The notes under the pieces were generated by a model. It was given only the letters and a program-made list of their open reading frames with translations. It had not been told where the DNA came from and did not search any database. A program made the position numbers and the translations under genes. DNA of 64,000 nucleotides from Halomontanus rarus (lineage in GTDB: Archaea > Halobacteriota > Halobacteria > Halobacteriales > Natrialbaceae): assembly GCF_017357405.1 (NCBI RefSeq), contig NZ_CP071597.1, forward strand, positions 930,001-994,000, given 5' to 3'. Below are positions 16,044 to 24,775 of this stretch, one piece after another; position 1 is the stretch's first letter; every line of letters starts with the position of its first letter.

Positions 16044-17057
16044 TCACGACAGGTCGAACAGTTCCCGCGCCGTCTCCGAAGCGACTCTCCGCCGGTCGGC
16101 CTCGTCGGTGACGACTGCCTCCAGGTCCGCAACGATGGCGTCCGTGTCCTCCTCGTCGAACGCGTAGTCGGTCCCGAAGACGAACTGGTCGACGCCGACG
16201 GTTTCGATCGCCGCGCGCAACGCGGGGCGGTGAAACGAGATGGTGTCGTAGTAGAACTCCCCGAGCGCCTCGAGGATCGGGTCGGCCGGCGGCGCGTCCG
16301 GGTCGTCGATCTCCTGGCGGCCCCGATCGATCCGTCCCGCGAGGTGGAGCAGGGTTCCGCCCATGTGCGGGAGGACGACGTCGAAGTCGTGTTCGTCGAA
16401 GAAGCCGTCGTAGAGCAGCCGCGCGATCTGGAACGTCGTCTCGGTCGGGAAGACGACCAGCGGGCTCAGGAACGATTCGTCCGATCCGAGGGCGTCGCTG
16501 AGCGCGTTGCCGTGCGGGTGAAAGAAGACGGTCAGGTCGTGGTCGTCGACGGCCTCGAACGCCGGCGTGAGGGCGTCCGCGGAGAGTTTTCCCTCCGGGA
16601 TCGACGTCGGGAGGGCGATCCCCGACAGCTCGAGGTCCTCGGCGATCCGGTCGACTTCAGCCTCGGCGGCCTCGGGTTCGCGAAGCGGGAGCATCCCCAG
16701 GCCCGCGATGGCGTTCGGATGCCGGTCTCGCGCGGTCGCGAACCCGTCGTTGATCGCGGTAACCAGCTCGGTCGACTGTTCGGGGGTGAACGCGTCGGCG
16801 AGCGGATTGGGCGTCGAGACCGAGACGAGCGTGCGATCGACGTCGTGCTCGTCCATCCACTCGATCCGCGCGTCGACGTCGGTAAAGCCCTCGTTCAGGG
16901 GAATCCTGTTGCCCGCTTTCACGCTCGCGGTACCCGAGCGCTCGTGGATCATGTACAGCTGATCGTCGGCTCGCTCGAGACCGACCGGTGTGTCCCACTC
17001 GAGAAGCAGGTCCACGTACGACTCGGGCAGGAAGTGGTTGTGAACGTCGATATACAT
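16044..17057 (-). CDS. TIM-barrel amidohydrolase (amidohydrolase-2/ACMSD-like)
   Basis: A 337-residue protein starting at ATG 17057 (MYIDVHNHFLPES). The metal-binding H-x-H is in DVHNHF, with later ligands in FFHPHGNAL and LPHMGGTL and the conserved aspartate in FGTDYAFDEED. This set fits the amidohydrolase-2 family, whose members decarboxylate or hydrolyse aromatic and heterocyclic acids. The start is fixed by the family-typical N-terminus; the longer frame to 17219 is not family-like. It converges on the ABC importer operon and could process the imported compound, though this is only contextual. Confidence 0.8.
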   Translation of the reverse strand: MYIDVHNHFLPESYVDLLLEWDTPVGLERADDQLYMIHERSGTASVKAGNRIPLNEGFTDVDARIEWMDEHDVDRTLVSVSTPNPLADAFTPEQSTELVTAINDGFATARDRHPNAIAGLGMLPLREPEAAEAEVDRIAEDLELSGIALPTSIPEGKLSADALTPAFEAVDDHDLTVFFHPHGNALSDALGSDESFLSPLVVFPTETTFQIARLLYDGFFDEHDFDVVLPHMGGTLLHLAGRIDRGRQEIDDPDAPPADPILEALGEFYYDTISFHRPALRAAIETVGVDQFVFGTDYAFDEEDTDAIVADLEAVVTDEADRRRVASETARELFDLS

Positions 17058-17649
17058 AACTCGACCGTGGATTCCGGTCGCATTAAAGCTTGGACCCGCG
17101 GATTCTCGGCGACGTACGTTGCTCCGCGTTCGACAGCAGGCTGGCGCGTTCAACGGTCGAATACGAGTTGTGGTGCGGAAACGAGCACGGAACGCGAGCA
17201 AAGACAGCAAACACGACACGCTGGACGGACGCGAGAAACGGTTCGTCCGTGACCGACTCCGCGAGGAGAGTCCTCAGGTCGTAGAGCTCAGTTAGCAACT
17301 CGAGAGGGCGTGCATCGTATATACTTCGCAGCTTATCGCCTGCGTAGGATCCTGTTCCCGTCGTTCGACTCTGCGGTCGCTCGGTCGAGCCGTAAGTGAT
17401 CAATCGTAGCTCAGTTTGGTGATTGAAGGTTTCTCAGTGAGGATTCTGCGGACGAGTTCTGCTCTGTGGTCAGTAGCTGGCCAATTCTGTCGCTTAACTG
17501 CCAGTAGACGACGTATCTCAGAGGGATACGACGATTTGCGATGACCAATAGTGAACCGCCTCGGGGTCAAGCCCCGAGGCACTCGCCTTGTTCATTTGTA
17601 GAAACGAAAGACCTTCACGGTACAAATCAAACGAATCAGGAAAGACGCA
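17058..17649. other. Gene-poor stretch with a solo IS-type hairpin
   Basis: I see no convincing gene in these 592 bases. A minus-strand frame of about 45 codons (17400 to about 17540, ending KPSITKLSYD) may be a decayed fragment but matches nothing I know. The clear structure is the hairpin at 17558-17580, listed separately. Confidence 0.5.
17551..17595 (-). repeat. Solo IS200/IS605-type end hairpin
   Basis: A perfect nine-base stem (GCCTCGGGG/CCCCGAGGC, 17558-17580) closes a TCAAG loop. On the minus strand it is followed by GGTTCAC, the same terminal string as the complete elements' right ends (GTTCAC). No transposase gene is present, so this is a gene-less derivative or an element relic. 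Confidence 0.6.
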
Positions 17650-19332
17650 ATGACGACACGATCACAACTGACGACGGTTTTCCTCGTCGGAATGCTGGCG
17701 CTCTCGATGGTCGCATTCGCCCCCGCGGCGATAGCCCACGAATCCGACGAGGCCCATACCGACGGCGTGCAGACACTCGAGAACGGCGACGCACTCTACC
17801 TCTCGTTCGGTGCCGACCTCGAGGACACGAGCCTCGAGGAGTACGTGCAAGCCCACGCGTCGGACGACCTCGAGCAGGACTCGGTCGCGGAGATTATCCA
17901 GTATCAGGACGTCGATCAGGTCAACATCAACACGCAGGAGGGCGCGACCTCCGTTTCGATCGACGGCGGCGAGGCGACCGCGATTCAGGAAGCCAACCAG
18001 TACAACGACAACGACCAGTCCGCTGAGGCGGACGCGACCAACGAAGCTCGGGAGAATCGGTTCGAGAACGTCGGCGAGGTCTACATCCTGCTGGGTGACG
18101 GTGACAGTCAGGAGTTCGACGGTTGGACCGTGATTGACGGTGACGGCGACAGTGGCGGCGTCTCTCAGGTCGCCGAAGCGACGGTCAGCCAGTCTCAGGA
18201 AGTCGACCAGCTCAACTACAACAATCAGAGTACGGCGATCGCGATCGCAGAAAACGGCAGTGAGGCGACCGCACTCCAACAGAGCGAACAACACAACGAG
18301 AACCTCCAGCAGGGTGTCGCGAACGCGACGAACGTCTACGCGGACGACACCGACGGCGACAAGAAGAAGAAGAAAGCCGACAGAAACAAGAAAGAGAAGA
18401 AGAAATTTGACGGGGATAAGAAAAAAGAGAAGAAAGTCGGCAAAGACAAGAAAAGAGGGGAGAAAGTTGACAGGGGCGAGAAAAAGGAGAAGAAGGCCGA
18501 CAAAGACAAGAAAAAGAAGGAGAAAGCCGACGGCGACAGTGGCACGCAGTACGCGGAGGCGAGCGTCGAGCAGGCGCAGAACGTCTCCCAGACGAACATC
18601 AACGAGCAGGGCGCTGCGGTGGCGATCGCCGTCGGCGAGGACAGTACCGCCACGGCGATTCAGGTCACCGACCAGACGAACCTCAACACCCAGTACGGGA
18701 GCGCCGACGCGGCGAACGTCATCGGTCAGCTGGGCGGTATGAACGCGGTCTCCGCGGTCACCGACGGTGAAAGCGACGTTCTGACGACCGACAGCGAGAC
18801 GAACTCCGACACGCACGACAGGAAAGCCAAGAAGAAAAAGGACACCGACGGCGACAGTGACGCCGACTCCCAGTACGCCGAAGTCGAAGTGACCCAGTAC
18901 CAGAGCGTCGAACAGGTCAACATCAACATGCAAAATATGGCCATCGCGATCGCGACCGACGGGAGCGAAGCGTCGGCGGTCCAGATGTCCACGCAGGAGA
19001 ACTACAACGTCCAAGTCGGCTCCGCTAACGCGACGAACGCCGAAACCGAAGGCGCAGTGTACACCGACCGAACGACACTCACGGTTGGCGGCGACGAGGT
19101 TACGGACAATCAGCGCCTCTCCTTCGATTACGACGGCAACAGCAAGCAACTGAACGATGTGGACCAGTATACCAACGCGACGGTCGAACAGGTCCAGTAC
19201 GTCCAGCAGCTCAACCTCAACGAACAGCACGCCGCGATCGCGGTCGCAGAAGACGGCGGTGAAGCCAGCTCCGTTCAGGTCTCCATGCAAACGAACGAGA
19301 ATTACCAGTTCGCGTCGGCTCTCTCCTGTTAA
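17650..19332 (+). CDS. Exported protein with five curlin-like repeats and lysine-rich inserts
   Basis: A 560-residue protein (start ATG 17650) with a Sec signal peptide ending near AIAHESDE (about residue 34). Five repeat units follow the pattern V-x-Q-x-N-x-N-x-Q: VDQVNINTQ, VDQLNYNNQ, VSQTNINEQ, VEQVNINMQ and VQQLNLNEQ. Each is followed by an A-I-A-x-x-G-x-x-A-T-A-x-Q segment and a second Q/N-rich strand. This resembles curlin repeats of amyloid fibres. Residues about 234-297 are an almost pure Lys/Glu/Asp stretch rich in K runs, and a smaller K-rich patch lies near 390-405, odd for a haloarchaeal surface protein. I infer an extracellular fibre or adhesin. The final repeat is cut short (FASALSC), so the end may be damaged. 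Confidence 0.75.
   Translation: MTTRSQLTTVFLVGMLALSMVAFAPAAIAHESDEAHTDGVQTLENGDALYLSFGADLEDTSLEEYVQAHASDDLEQDSVAEIIQYQDVDQVNINTQEGATSVSIDGGEATAIQEANQYNDNDQSAEADATNEARENRFENVGEVYILLGDGDSQEFDGWTVIDGDGDSGGVSQVAEATVSQSQEVDQLNYNNQSTAIAIAENGSEATALQQSEQHNENLQQGVANATNVYADDTDGDKKKKKADRNKKEKKKFDGDKKKEKKVGKDKKRGEKVDRGEKKEKKADKDKKKKEKADGDSGTQYAEASVEQAQNVSQTNINEQGAAVAIAVGEDSTATAIQVTDQTNLNTQYGSADAANVIGQLGGMNAVSAVTDGESDVLTTDSETNSDTHDRKAKKKKDTDGDSDADSQYAEVEVTQYQSVEQVNINMQNMAIAIATDGSEASAVQMSTQENYNVQVGSANATNAETEGAVYTDRTTLTVGGDEVTDNQRLSFDYDGNSKQLNDVDQYTNATVEQVQYVQQLNLNEQHAAIAVAEDGGEASSVQVSMQTNENYQFASALSC
18349..18540 (+). repeat. Low-complexity lysine-codon (AAG/AAA) tract inside the curlin-like gene
   Basis: About 190 bases of purine-rich repeats such as GACAAGAAAAAGAAGGAG encode the lysine-rich insert. 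The sequence is prone to slippage and differs in base composition from the surrounding gene. Confidence 0.8.
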
Positions 19333-19345
19333 CGACCTTCGATCG

Positions 19346-19642
19346 CAGACCGTACCATTCGAAAAACGGTCCGAGCTCCACATCGAACGTGCCGTCGAAC
19401 AGTACAAGACTGATTCGGTCAGTCTCAACCGTGCTGCAGGGATCGCAGGACACAGTCCGGAGGAATTCGAAAGGGTACTCGTAGATCGCAATATCAGTCG
19501 GAAGATCGGTTTTCTCGAGGACGAGAAACGAGACGAGTACCCGACTAAAACGGACGATCGCGCCGTCTATCGTTCGAACGTCGTGACCGTCGCCCTGTTC
19601 TCGGTCCCCATGGCGATCGTCCACCGACGGAAATACCGGTGA
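19346..19642 (+). pseudogene. UPF0175-like fragment lacking a start
   Basis: The frame reads RSELHIERAVEQYKTDSVSL, NRAAGIAGHSPEEFERVLVD and RNISRKIGFLEDE, the pattern of UPF0175 proteins (often antitoxins paired with PIN-domain toxins). No ATG, GTG or TTG start exists between the previous gene's stop and this region in frame, and no PIN gene is beside it. I read it as a 5'-truncated remnant; it overlaps nothing else. Confidence 0.5.
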
Positions 19643-19968
19643 AAATCGGACCAGATCGTACAGTTCGATCTTCTCGTGTCGATTTCGTTCATCGAGACCT
19701 CCTCCTAAACACTCTCGAGCGCGTCGTTAATGACGGGGCGGGTGAAACGAAATCGTAGCGTGACTAGAACGCCAATCTCGAGGGTTCGTGTTACCAGGGT
19801 GATGGGTGATACTGCCGCTCGCCGACCGATGAGAGTACTGTGCGTGCTGTCGAATCGAGTTATACCGCCGGCCGAACTGTTGGCACCCGGACGTCCGATG
19901 TCTCACATCCGTCCTCGCTCGGGACCGATGCGGGACCAGCACCCCCGCAGCCACCGAGGTGAGCAGCG
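19643..19968. other. Intergenic region, no gene recognised
   Basis: I see no conserved coding pattern, IS end or clear promoter in these 326 bases. Confidence 0.5.
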
Positions 19969-20988
19969 ATGAGCGACCTGACGAAGCCGATCCGCTGGGG
20001 CGTGATCGGCTGTGGCGACGTCGTCGCACGCAAGAGCGGGCCCGCCATCCATCACGCTGCACGAAGCCGCATGCAGGCTGTCGTCTCGAGCGACGGGACG
20101 TCGGCCGAGGCGTACGCCGCGGCGAATGCGGTGCCGATCGCCACCGACGACGCCGAACAGGTCCTCACGGACTCGGAAATCGACGCTGTGTACGTCGCCA
20201 CGCCCCCGAACACGCACAGGGAGTACACGGTCGCCGCCGCCGAGGCGGGCAAACCAGTCCTCGTCGAGAAACCGATGGGGCGCAGCGTCACCGAGGCACA
20301 GGCGATGATCGACGCCTGCGACCGAAACGACGTCGAACTGTTCGTCGCGTACTACCGGCGGTTCCATCCCCACGTGCTGAAGATGCGAGAGCTGCTGAAT
20401 GCGGACGTGATCGGTGATCCGCTGCGAGCGTTCGTCGACCATGGGTCCTCACCATCGGCGGACAGCGGGTGGCGGGAAACCCCCGCTATCAGCGGGGGCG
20501 GCCGGTTCGTGGATGCGACCTCCCATCGTGTCGATCTGCTGTGTTACCTCCTGGGAGCGCCGACAGATGCGGTCGGGGCGGTTAGGAGCGATGGCGAGGA
20601 ACCACCGGTCGAAGACATCGTCTCGATGACGATTTCGATCGACGACGTTCTGTGTACGGTGGTAAGCGACTTCGCCTCCGAGGAGGTGTCCGACACCTTC
20701 CACGTCTTCGGCACGGAAGGGCACATCAAAGCCACAGTGCTAGACGACGGGACGTTCGTGTACGAAACCGAGGGAGAGTCCGGACGCCTCGACTTCGACG
20801 TCCCTGCGGCTCCGCACGGCGGACTGATCGGCCACGTGGAGGCCGTCCTCCTCGACGGAGCGACGAATCGCTCCACTGGACGCGACGGCCTGCAAACCGA
20901 GGCCGTGCTCGATACGTGCGTTCGGCGGACGTACGCGGACGCGATTCCGGTGGATGTGTGGGACGGGTCCCTAGCCGACCTCGAGTGA
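19969..20988 (+). CDS. Gfo/Idh/MocA family oxidoreductase
   Basis: A 339-residue NAD(P)-dependent oxidoreductase. The dinucleotide-binding motif is IRWGVIGCGDVVARK near the N-terminus, and the conserved E-K-P is in VLVEKPMGRSVTEAQ. The second half has SGGGRFVDATSHRVDLL, which carries the conserved D-x2-x-H active-site pattern. Members act on sugars, inositols and their derivatives; the substrate here is unknown. It stands alone with about 340 bases on each side. The DNA at 20480-20500 can form a strong hairpin, but that appears to be a by-product of glycine and proline codons. Confidence 0.88.
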   Translation: MSDLTKPIRWGVIGCGDVVARKSGPAIHHAARSRMQAVVSSDGTSAEAYAAANAVPIATDDAEQVLTDSEIDAVYVATPPNTHREYTVAAAEAGKPVLVEKPMGRSVTEAQAMIDACDRNDVELFVAYYRRFHPHVLKMRELLNADVIGDPLRAFVDHGSSPSADSGWRETPAISGGGRFVDATSHRVDLLCYLLGAPTDAVGAVRSDGEEPPVEDIVSMTISIDDVLCTVVSDFASEEVSDTFHVFGTEGHIKATVLDDGTFVYETEGESGRLDFDVPAAPHGGLIGHVEAVLLDGATNRSTGRDGLQTEAVLDTCVRRTYADAIPVDVWDGSLADLE

Positions 20989-21330
20989 CAGTGTCCGGCC
21001 TCTGACGCCCGTCCGAGTTCATCGCAGCGCCCCATCGGTGGCTCGTCTCGTCCCGACGACTAATCGAGGCGGTCGAGTTCCTCCGACCGGTTCACGAAAT
21101 CCACCGTAGAAGTCGTACGCTGTTCCGTAGAACGATACCTCCCGTAATCGCACTCTAAAGAACCATACTTCGAAGTATCATCTTCGTCTCGACTCCGAGG
21201 GTTCGTAGAACGGATCCAACGTGACGTTCGCCCACAGCCATTTCTTTCCGTCAAGCGACTGCCTAGGTATATTCAGATATCCAACCAGAAATCGACAGTA
21301 TAATATGTTACAGACAGAAATCATTTTAAT
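20989..21330. other. Intergenic region before the MacB-type ABC genes
   Basis: No convincing gene is visible. A 64-codon minus-strand frame (21060-21254) shows no family resemblance. The TATA box of the next operon lies at 21299-21305. Confidence 0.5.
21299..21305 (+). promoter_or_regulatory. TATA box of the MacB-type operon
   Basis: TATAATA lies 26-32 bases before ATG 21331, the leaderless spacing. Confidence 0.55.
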
Positions 21331-22059
21331 ATGTCAATAGCGCGCTCGAGCGACGAGACCGGCGCGTCTCCGGTCGTCTCGGCTACCGACGTTCGTCGGA
21401 CCTATCACTTGGGGGAACCGGTGCACGCACTCGATGGCGTGTCGCTGTCCCTTCCCAGAGGGTCGTTCACCGCGGTCATGGGTCCGAGTGGGTCGGGAAA
21501 GAGTACGCTGATGAACCTGCTCGGTGCGCTCGACACCCCGGACGGGGGAGCCGTCGAAATCGACGGCCAGTCTCTCACGGATCTCTCCGAGAGCGAGCAG
21601 GCGCGCCTCCGCGGCACGAAGATCGGGTTCGTCTTTCAGACGTTCAACCTGATGCCGCGGCTGACCGCCGCCGAGAACGTGACGCTCCCGATGGTGTTTC
21701 ACGACACCGTCGACGAGGGTCGGCGCGAACGCGCTCGGACGCTCCTCGAGCGCGTCGGGCTCGGTGACCGACTCGATCACGACCCGAGCGAGCTCTCCGG
21801 CGGGCAGCGCCAGCGGGTCGCGATCGCGCGTGCGCTGGCGAACGAACCGGCGTTACTGCTGGCCGACGAACCGACCGGGAACCTCGATACAGAGACGGGT
21901 GACGAGATCATGGACCTGTTCCACGAACTCAACGATGCCGGCCGAACGATCCTGATGGTTACGCACGAGCGCCAGATAGCCGAACACGCCGATCGGATCG
22001 TCCACCTCGTCGACGGGAAGATCGACGAGATCGAATCGGTAGACGGTGATGGAAGATGA
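21331..22059 (+). CDS. MacB/LolD-type ABC transporter ATP-binding protein
   Basis: A 242-residue ATPase with Walker [10 protein letters not shown], signature LSGGQRQR, Walker [14 protein letters not shown] and H-loop [14 protein letters not shown]. The ADEPTGNLD form is typical of the MacB/LolD subgroup, which drives extrusion of lipoproteins, antibiotics or other envelope substrates. It overlaps the permease gene by four bases (ATGA), so the two are one operon. Confidence 0.92.
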   Translation: MSIARSSDETGASPVVSATDVRRTYHLGEPVHALDGVSLSLPRGSFTAVMGPSGSGKSTLMNLLGALDTPDGGAVEIDGQSLTDLSESEQARLRGTKIGFVFQTFNLMPRLTAAENVTLPMVFHDTVDEGRRERARTLLERVGLGDRLDHDPSELSGGQRQRVAIARALANEPALLLADEPTGNLDTETGDEIMDLFHELNDAGRTILMVTHERQIAEHADRIVHLVDGKIDEIESVDGDGR

Positions 22060-23291
22060 ATCTACGCGAGAGCCTCCGCATCAGCTGGCGGTCGATCAGG
22101 GGCCACAAGCTCCGGTCGACGCTGACGACGCTGGGCGTGATCATCGGCGTCGCCTCCGTCATCACGTTCATGATCCTCGGCGGCGCGTTCACCGAGGACA
22201 TCCTCGGCGACGTCGAGAGTGAAAACGCGCCGGTGATGCAGGTTCAGACGCAGACGTCACCGGAAGCGGGGACCGGGATCATGATCGTCGATTCGCCGAT
22301 CTATACCGAATCAGACGTCGCCGCGATCGAAGGGATGGACGACGTCGAGTACGTCGCACCGATCGGTGAGTTGCCTGCAGTGCAGCTCTCGAACGGGACG
22401 GAGAGCGTAACGGGCGGGTTCACCACCGTTGCGACGAACGGCGTCCGGTTCGCGGACAGCGATCTCTACGACCTTCAGGCGGGAGAGACGTTCTCGGCGG
22501 CGGACGAGGCCGTCGTGAACAACCAGACCACGCAGCTGTTCGACGCGAACCTGTCCGTCGGCGACGAGATTTCGCTGTCGTTCGAGGACGGATCGACGAA
22601 GACGTTCACCGTGTCCGGGATCGTCGACGAAGATATCACCGGCCAACCGGTCCAGCCCGCCGTGTACACCCCGCTCGAGCCACACTACAACACCACGATC
22701 GAAACGCCGGACGGTGAGCAGGAACGCGCCTATCCGTCTCTCGAGGTGGGCGCGACAAGCCTCGACACCGTCGACGGCGTTCAGGAGAACGTACTCGCGT
22801 ACTTCGAGAACGACGCCGATGCCCGGCAACTCAAAACCGACGGAGACACCATCCAGGTGCAAACGCTCGACGACGTCGTCGATCAGGTCTCCGGCATCAT
22901 CGACCAACTGACGGTGTTCATCGGCGGCATCGCGGCGATCTCGCTGGTCGTCGGATCGATCGGGATCGCCAACATCATGATCGTGAGCGTGACCGAACGC
23001 ACCCGTGAGATCGGGATCATGAAGGCGGTCGGCGCGCGCAAACGCGACATCGTGCAGTTGTTCCTCGTCGAGTCGGTGATCCTCGGGGCGATCGGCGCGG
23101 TCTTCGGTGTGCTGCTCGGAATCGGCATCGGGTACCTGGCCGTCTCGATGCTCGACTGGCCGATGATCTATCCGCTCGACTGGATCGCCATCGCCGTCGC
23201 CGTCGGTGTCGGTGTCGGCGTCGTCTCCGGATTCTACCCGGCCTGGCGAGCCGCGAAGATCGATCCGATCGAAGCACTACGACGGGAGTGA
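22056..23291 (+). CDS. MacB/FtsX-type ABC transporter permease
   Basis: A 411-residue protein with the family architecture: an N-terminal membrane helix ([21 protein letters not shown]), a large extracytoplasmic MacB periplasmic-core-like domain (about residues 50-270), and three C-terminal helices of the FtsX domain containing [20 protein letters not shown] and [14 protein letters not shown]. It forms the channel for the preceding ATPase. No dedicated partner lipoprotein gene lies next to it. Confidence 0.9.
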   Translation: MNLRESLRISWRSIRGHKLRSTLTTLGVIIGVASVITFMILGGAFTEDILGDVESENAPVMQVQTQTSPEAGTGIMIVDSPIYTESDVAAIEGMDDVEYVAPIGELPAVQLSNGTESVTGGFTTVATNGVRFADSDLYDLQAGETFSAADEAVVNNQTTQLFDANLSVGDEISLSFEDGSTKTFTVSGIVDEDITGQPVQPAVYTPLEPHYNTTIETPDGEQERAYPSLEVGATSLDTVDGVQENVLAYFENDADARQLKTDGDTIQVQTLDDVVDQVSGIIDQLTVFIGGIAAISLVVGSIGIANIMIVSVTERTREIGIMKAVGARKRDIVQLFLVESVILGAIGAVFGVLLGIGIGYLAVSMLDWPMIYPLDWIAIAVAVGVGVGVVSGFYPAWRAAKIDPIEALRRE

Positions 23292-23443
23292 GGAGGAACG
23301 CCGGGGCATCTGCCTCGACCGTCTGTAAACGAGACGATGGAAGGGTGAGGAACTGACCGAGAACGGTACCGGCAGTCGCTCGAGGTCGATCTCCCGTCTG
23401 AACTCGGCTAGTTGTTCCTCGACACGTCGAGTGAACCAGCCGT

Positions 23444-23920
23444 TCACGGCGGATCGACGAGCCCGTTCGTTCCGCTCAGCGTCCCGCGATCGTATGCGTG
23501 TCGCCACAGCGTGACCGTTGCTCGAGCGACGAGTTCGATTGTCGTGACCGTAATGCACGAGTCCTCGACGTCGTCGGGATCGGACGTGGCGTCCGGCGGA
23601 GGGTGATGATGACCGTCTCCAGTGGGAGCCGGGAAATCGTGGGGGTGGACGTCCCAGCGAAGATCACGATCGAGGTCGTCAGTATAGTGGATATTGTAGT
23701 CGTCCGCCGTCGACCATCTCACGTCGAATCGACCGCTACTCGCACGTCCAATTCCATCGTCGAGCGCGATCCGGAGTCCGGTTGTTCTGATCTCGCCCTC
23801 GAGAGATCCAGTAGCCAACGGCTCCACATCTTCGAACACGGTGCAAAATTCCCGCAGCGCAGTCCGGTCGAGTGGGCCGCGAAGAGCGTGCGACTCCTCA
23901 GTGGAATCGTGGTCTCCCAT
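23444..23920 (-). CDS. Possible toxin of a haloarchaeal toxin-antitoxin-like pair (DUF6516-like)
   Basis: A 158-residue protein. The centre has YNIHYTDDLDRDLRWDVHPH followed by GDGHHHPPPDATSD, a His/Asp-rich pattern like that of DUF6516, a proposed toxin family. The gene lies five bases after a winged-helix gene on the same strand, the usual order for an antitoxin-toxin pair. The family assignment is from memory of the motif and not certain; the activity is unknown. Confidence 0.6.
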   Translation of the reverse strand: MGDHDSTEESHALRGPLDRTALREFCTVFEDVEPLATGSLEGEIRTTGLRIALDDGIGRASSGRFDVRWSTADDYNIHYTDDLDRDLRWDVHPHDFPAPTGDGHHHPPPDATSDPDDVEDSCITVTTIELVARATVTLWRHAYDRGTLSGTNGLVDPP

Positions 23921-23925
23921 TCACT

Positions 23926-24435
23926 TCACACCGCGTTCGTCGCCTGGACTGTCTCCTTCGACCCGGACAGGGCCAGCGCCGTCCGTGCGAAACTAAGGTT
24001 TCGGCGGGTCGTCTGCCACGCCGTGAGCGTCTGCTGATCGATGATCGTCCCCTCAAGTGCCGCTTGCTCCGGGGTCTCCACATCGAATTCGTCACGGTAC
24101 GATTCGAGTTCGGTTTCCATCTCGTTGATCTCCTGGACGAGCTTGCCAGTCTCCACGCGCTCGAGGATATCGGATGCCTCCTCGAGGATGAGTGATTCCG
24201 TCGATCGCGTGTACAGCGTTGGACCCTCCGTATTCGAGGCCGATTCGACGTAACCACTCTCCGTGAGATCTTCGAGATGTTTGCGTGCGGTCGTCTCCGA
24301 GACCCGCGCACGATCTGCGATATCGCTCGCAGTCTGCCCGTCGTACGTCGTTCGCATCACCGATCGGACACGCTGAAACGTCGTGGTCTCGTCGACCCAC
24401 TCGTCTGTCACAGTCTCATTGACGTCCTTGGTCAT
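23926..24435 (-). CDS. Winged-helix DNA-binding protein, possible antitoxin
   Basis: A 169-residue protein (MTKDVNETVTDEWVDETTTF). The helix-turn-helix is in DGQTASDIADRARVSETTARKHLEDLTESGYVE, and the C-terminal half is a helical dimerisation-like region (LVQEINEMETELESYRDEFD). Similar haloarchaeal proteins are usually encoded directly before the His/Asp-rich protein seen here at 23444-23920. It probably represses its own operon and may neutralise its partner; both points are inference. Confidence 0.7.
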   Translation of the reverse strand: MTKDVNETVTDEWVDETTTFQRVRSVMRTTYDGQTASDIADRARVSETTARKHLEDLTESGYVESASNTEGPTLYTRSTESLILEEASDILERVETGKLVQEINEMETELESYRDEFDVETPEQAALEGTIIDQQTLTAWQTTRRNLSFARTALALSGSKETVQATNAV

Positions 24436-24775
24436 TGTACCGAACCACGCCGTCCAAGATAATTAATCCTTGGAACAGTATATTGATCTGGTCTGCGAGA
24501 GACTGTTCTTTCGGATCGAAGTCGATCACGTGTTTTTCTTCCCGATCCCGCACCCTGAACGAAGCGCATTTGCGCCGAATTCAGACCACACTCATCGGCC
24601 CACCGGGGTCCATTCCGCCGAGCCGATGGAACTGCTCGATCGCACACTGATCGAGGATCGCTTCGGCTTCGGCGTGCTGGAAGAACTCGTCGACGGTCCG
24701 GTCGACCGCCTGTACACCAACCGATCCCCTCGAGTAGACACGCTGAAGTATCGCGAAATCCATAGCCGAGAGGTC
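24436..24775. other. Intergenic region with an open extension of the next gene
   Basis: The frame of the next gene stays open upstream to 24470, but the encoded 102 residues are not like Gfo/Idh/MocA N-termini, so I treat the stretch as non-coding. Nothing else is recognised. Confidence 0.45.

Noticed and set aside
16230..17252. Long plus-strand frame of about 340 codons
   Set aside because: It is the shadow of the amidohydrolase gene on the other strand; high GC keeps opposite frames open.
17662..19491. Minus-strand frame of about 600 codons opposite the curlin-like gene
   Set aside because: It has no signal, repeats or domains that make sense, while the plus frame has a signal peptide and ordered repeats.
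20480..20500. Strong hairpin CCCCCGCT-ATC-AGCGGGGG
   Set aside because: It lies inside the Gfo/Idh/MocA gene at conserved Thr-Pro-Ala-Ile-Ser-Gly-Gly-Gly codons, has no IS end strings beside it, and is explained by the coding sequence.
24470..24775. Long N-terminal extension of the oxidoreductase at 24776
   Set aside because: The extra 102 residues do not resemble the family, and the Rossmann fold starts at the downstream ATG.
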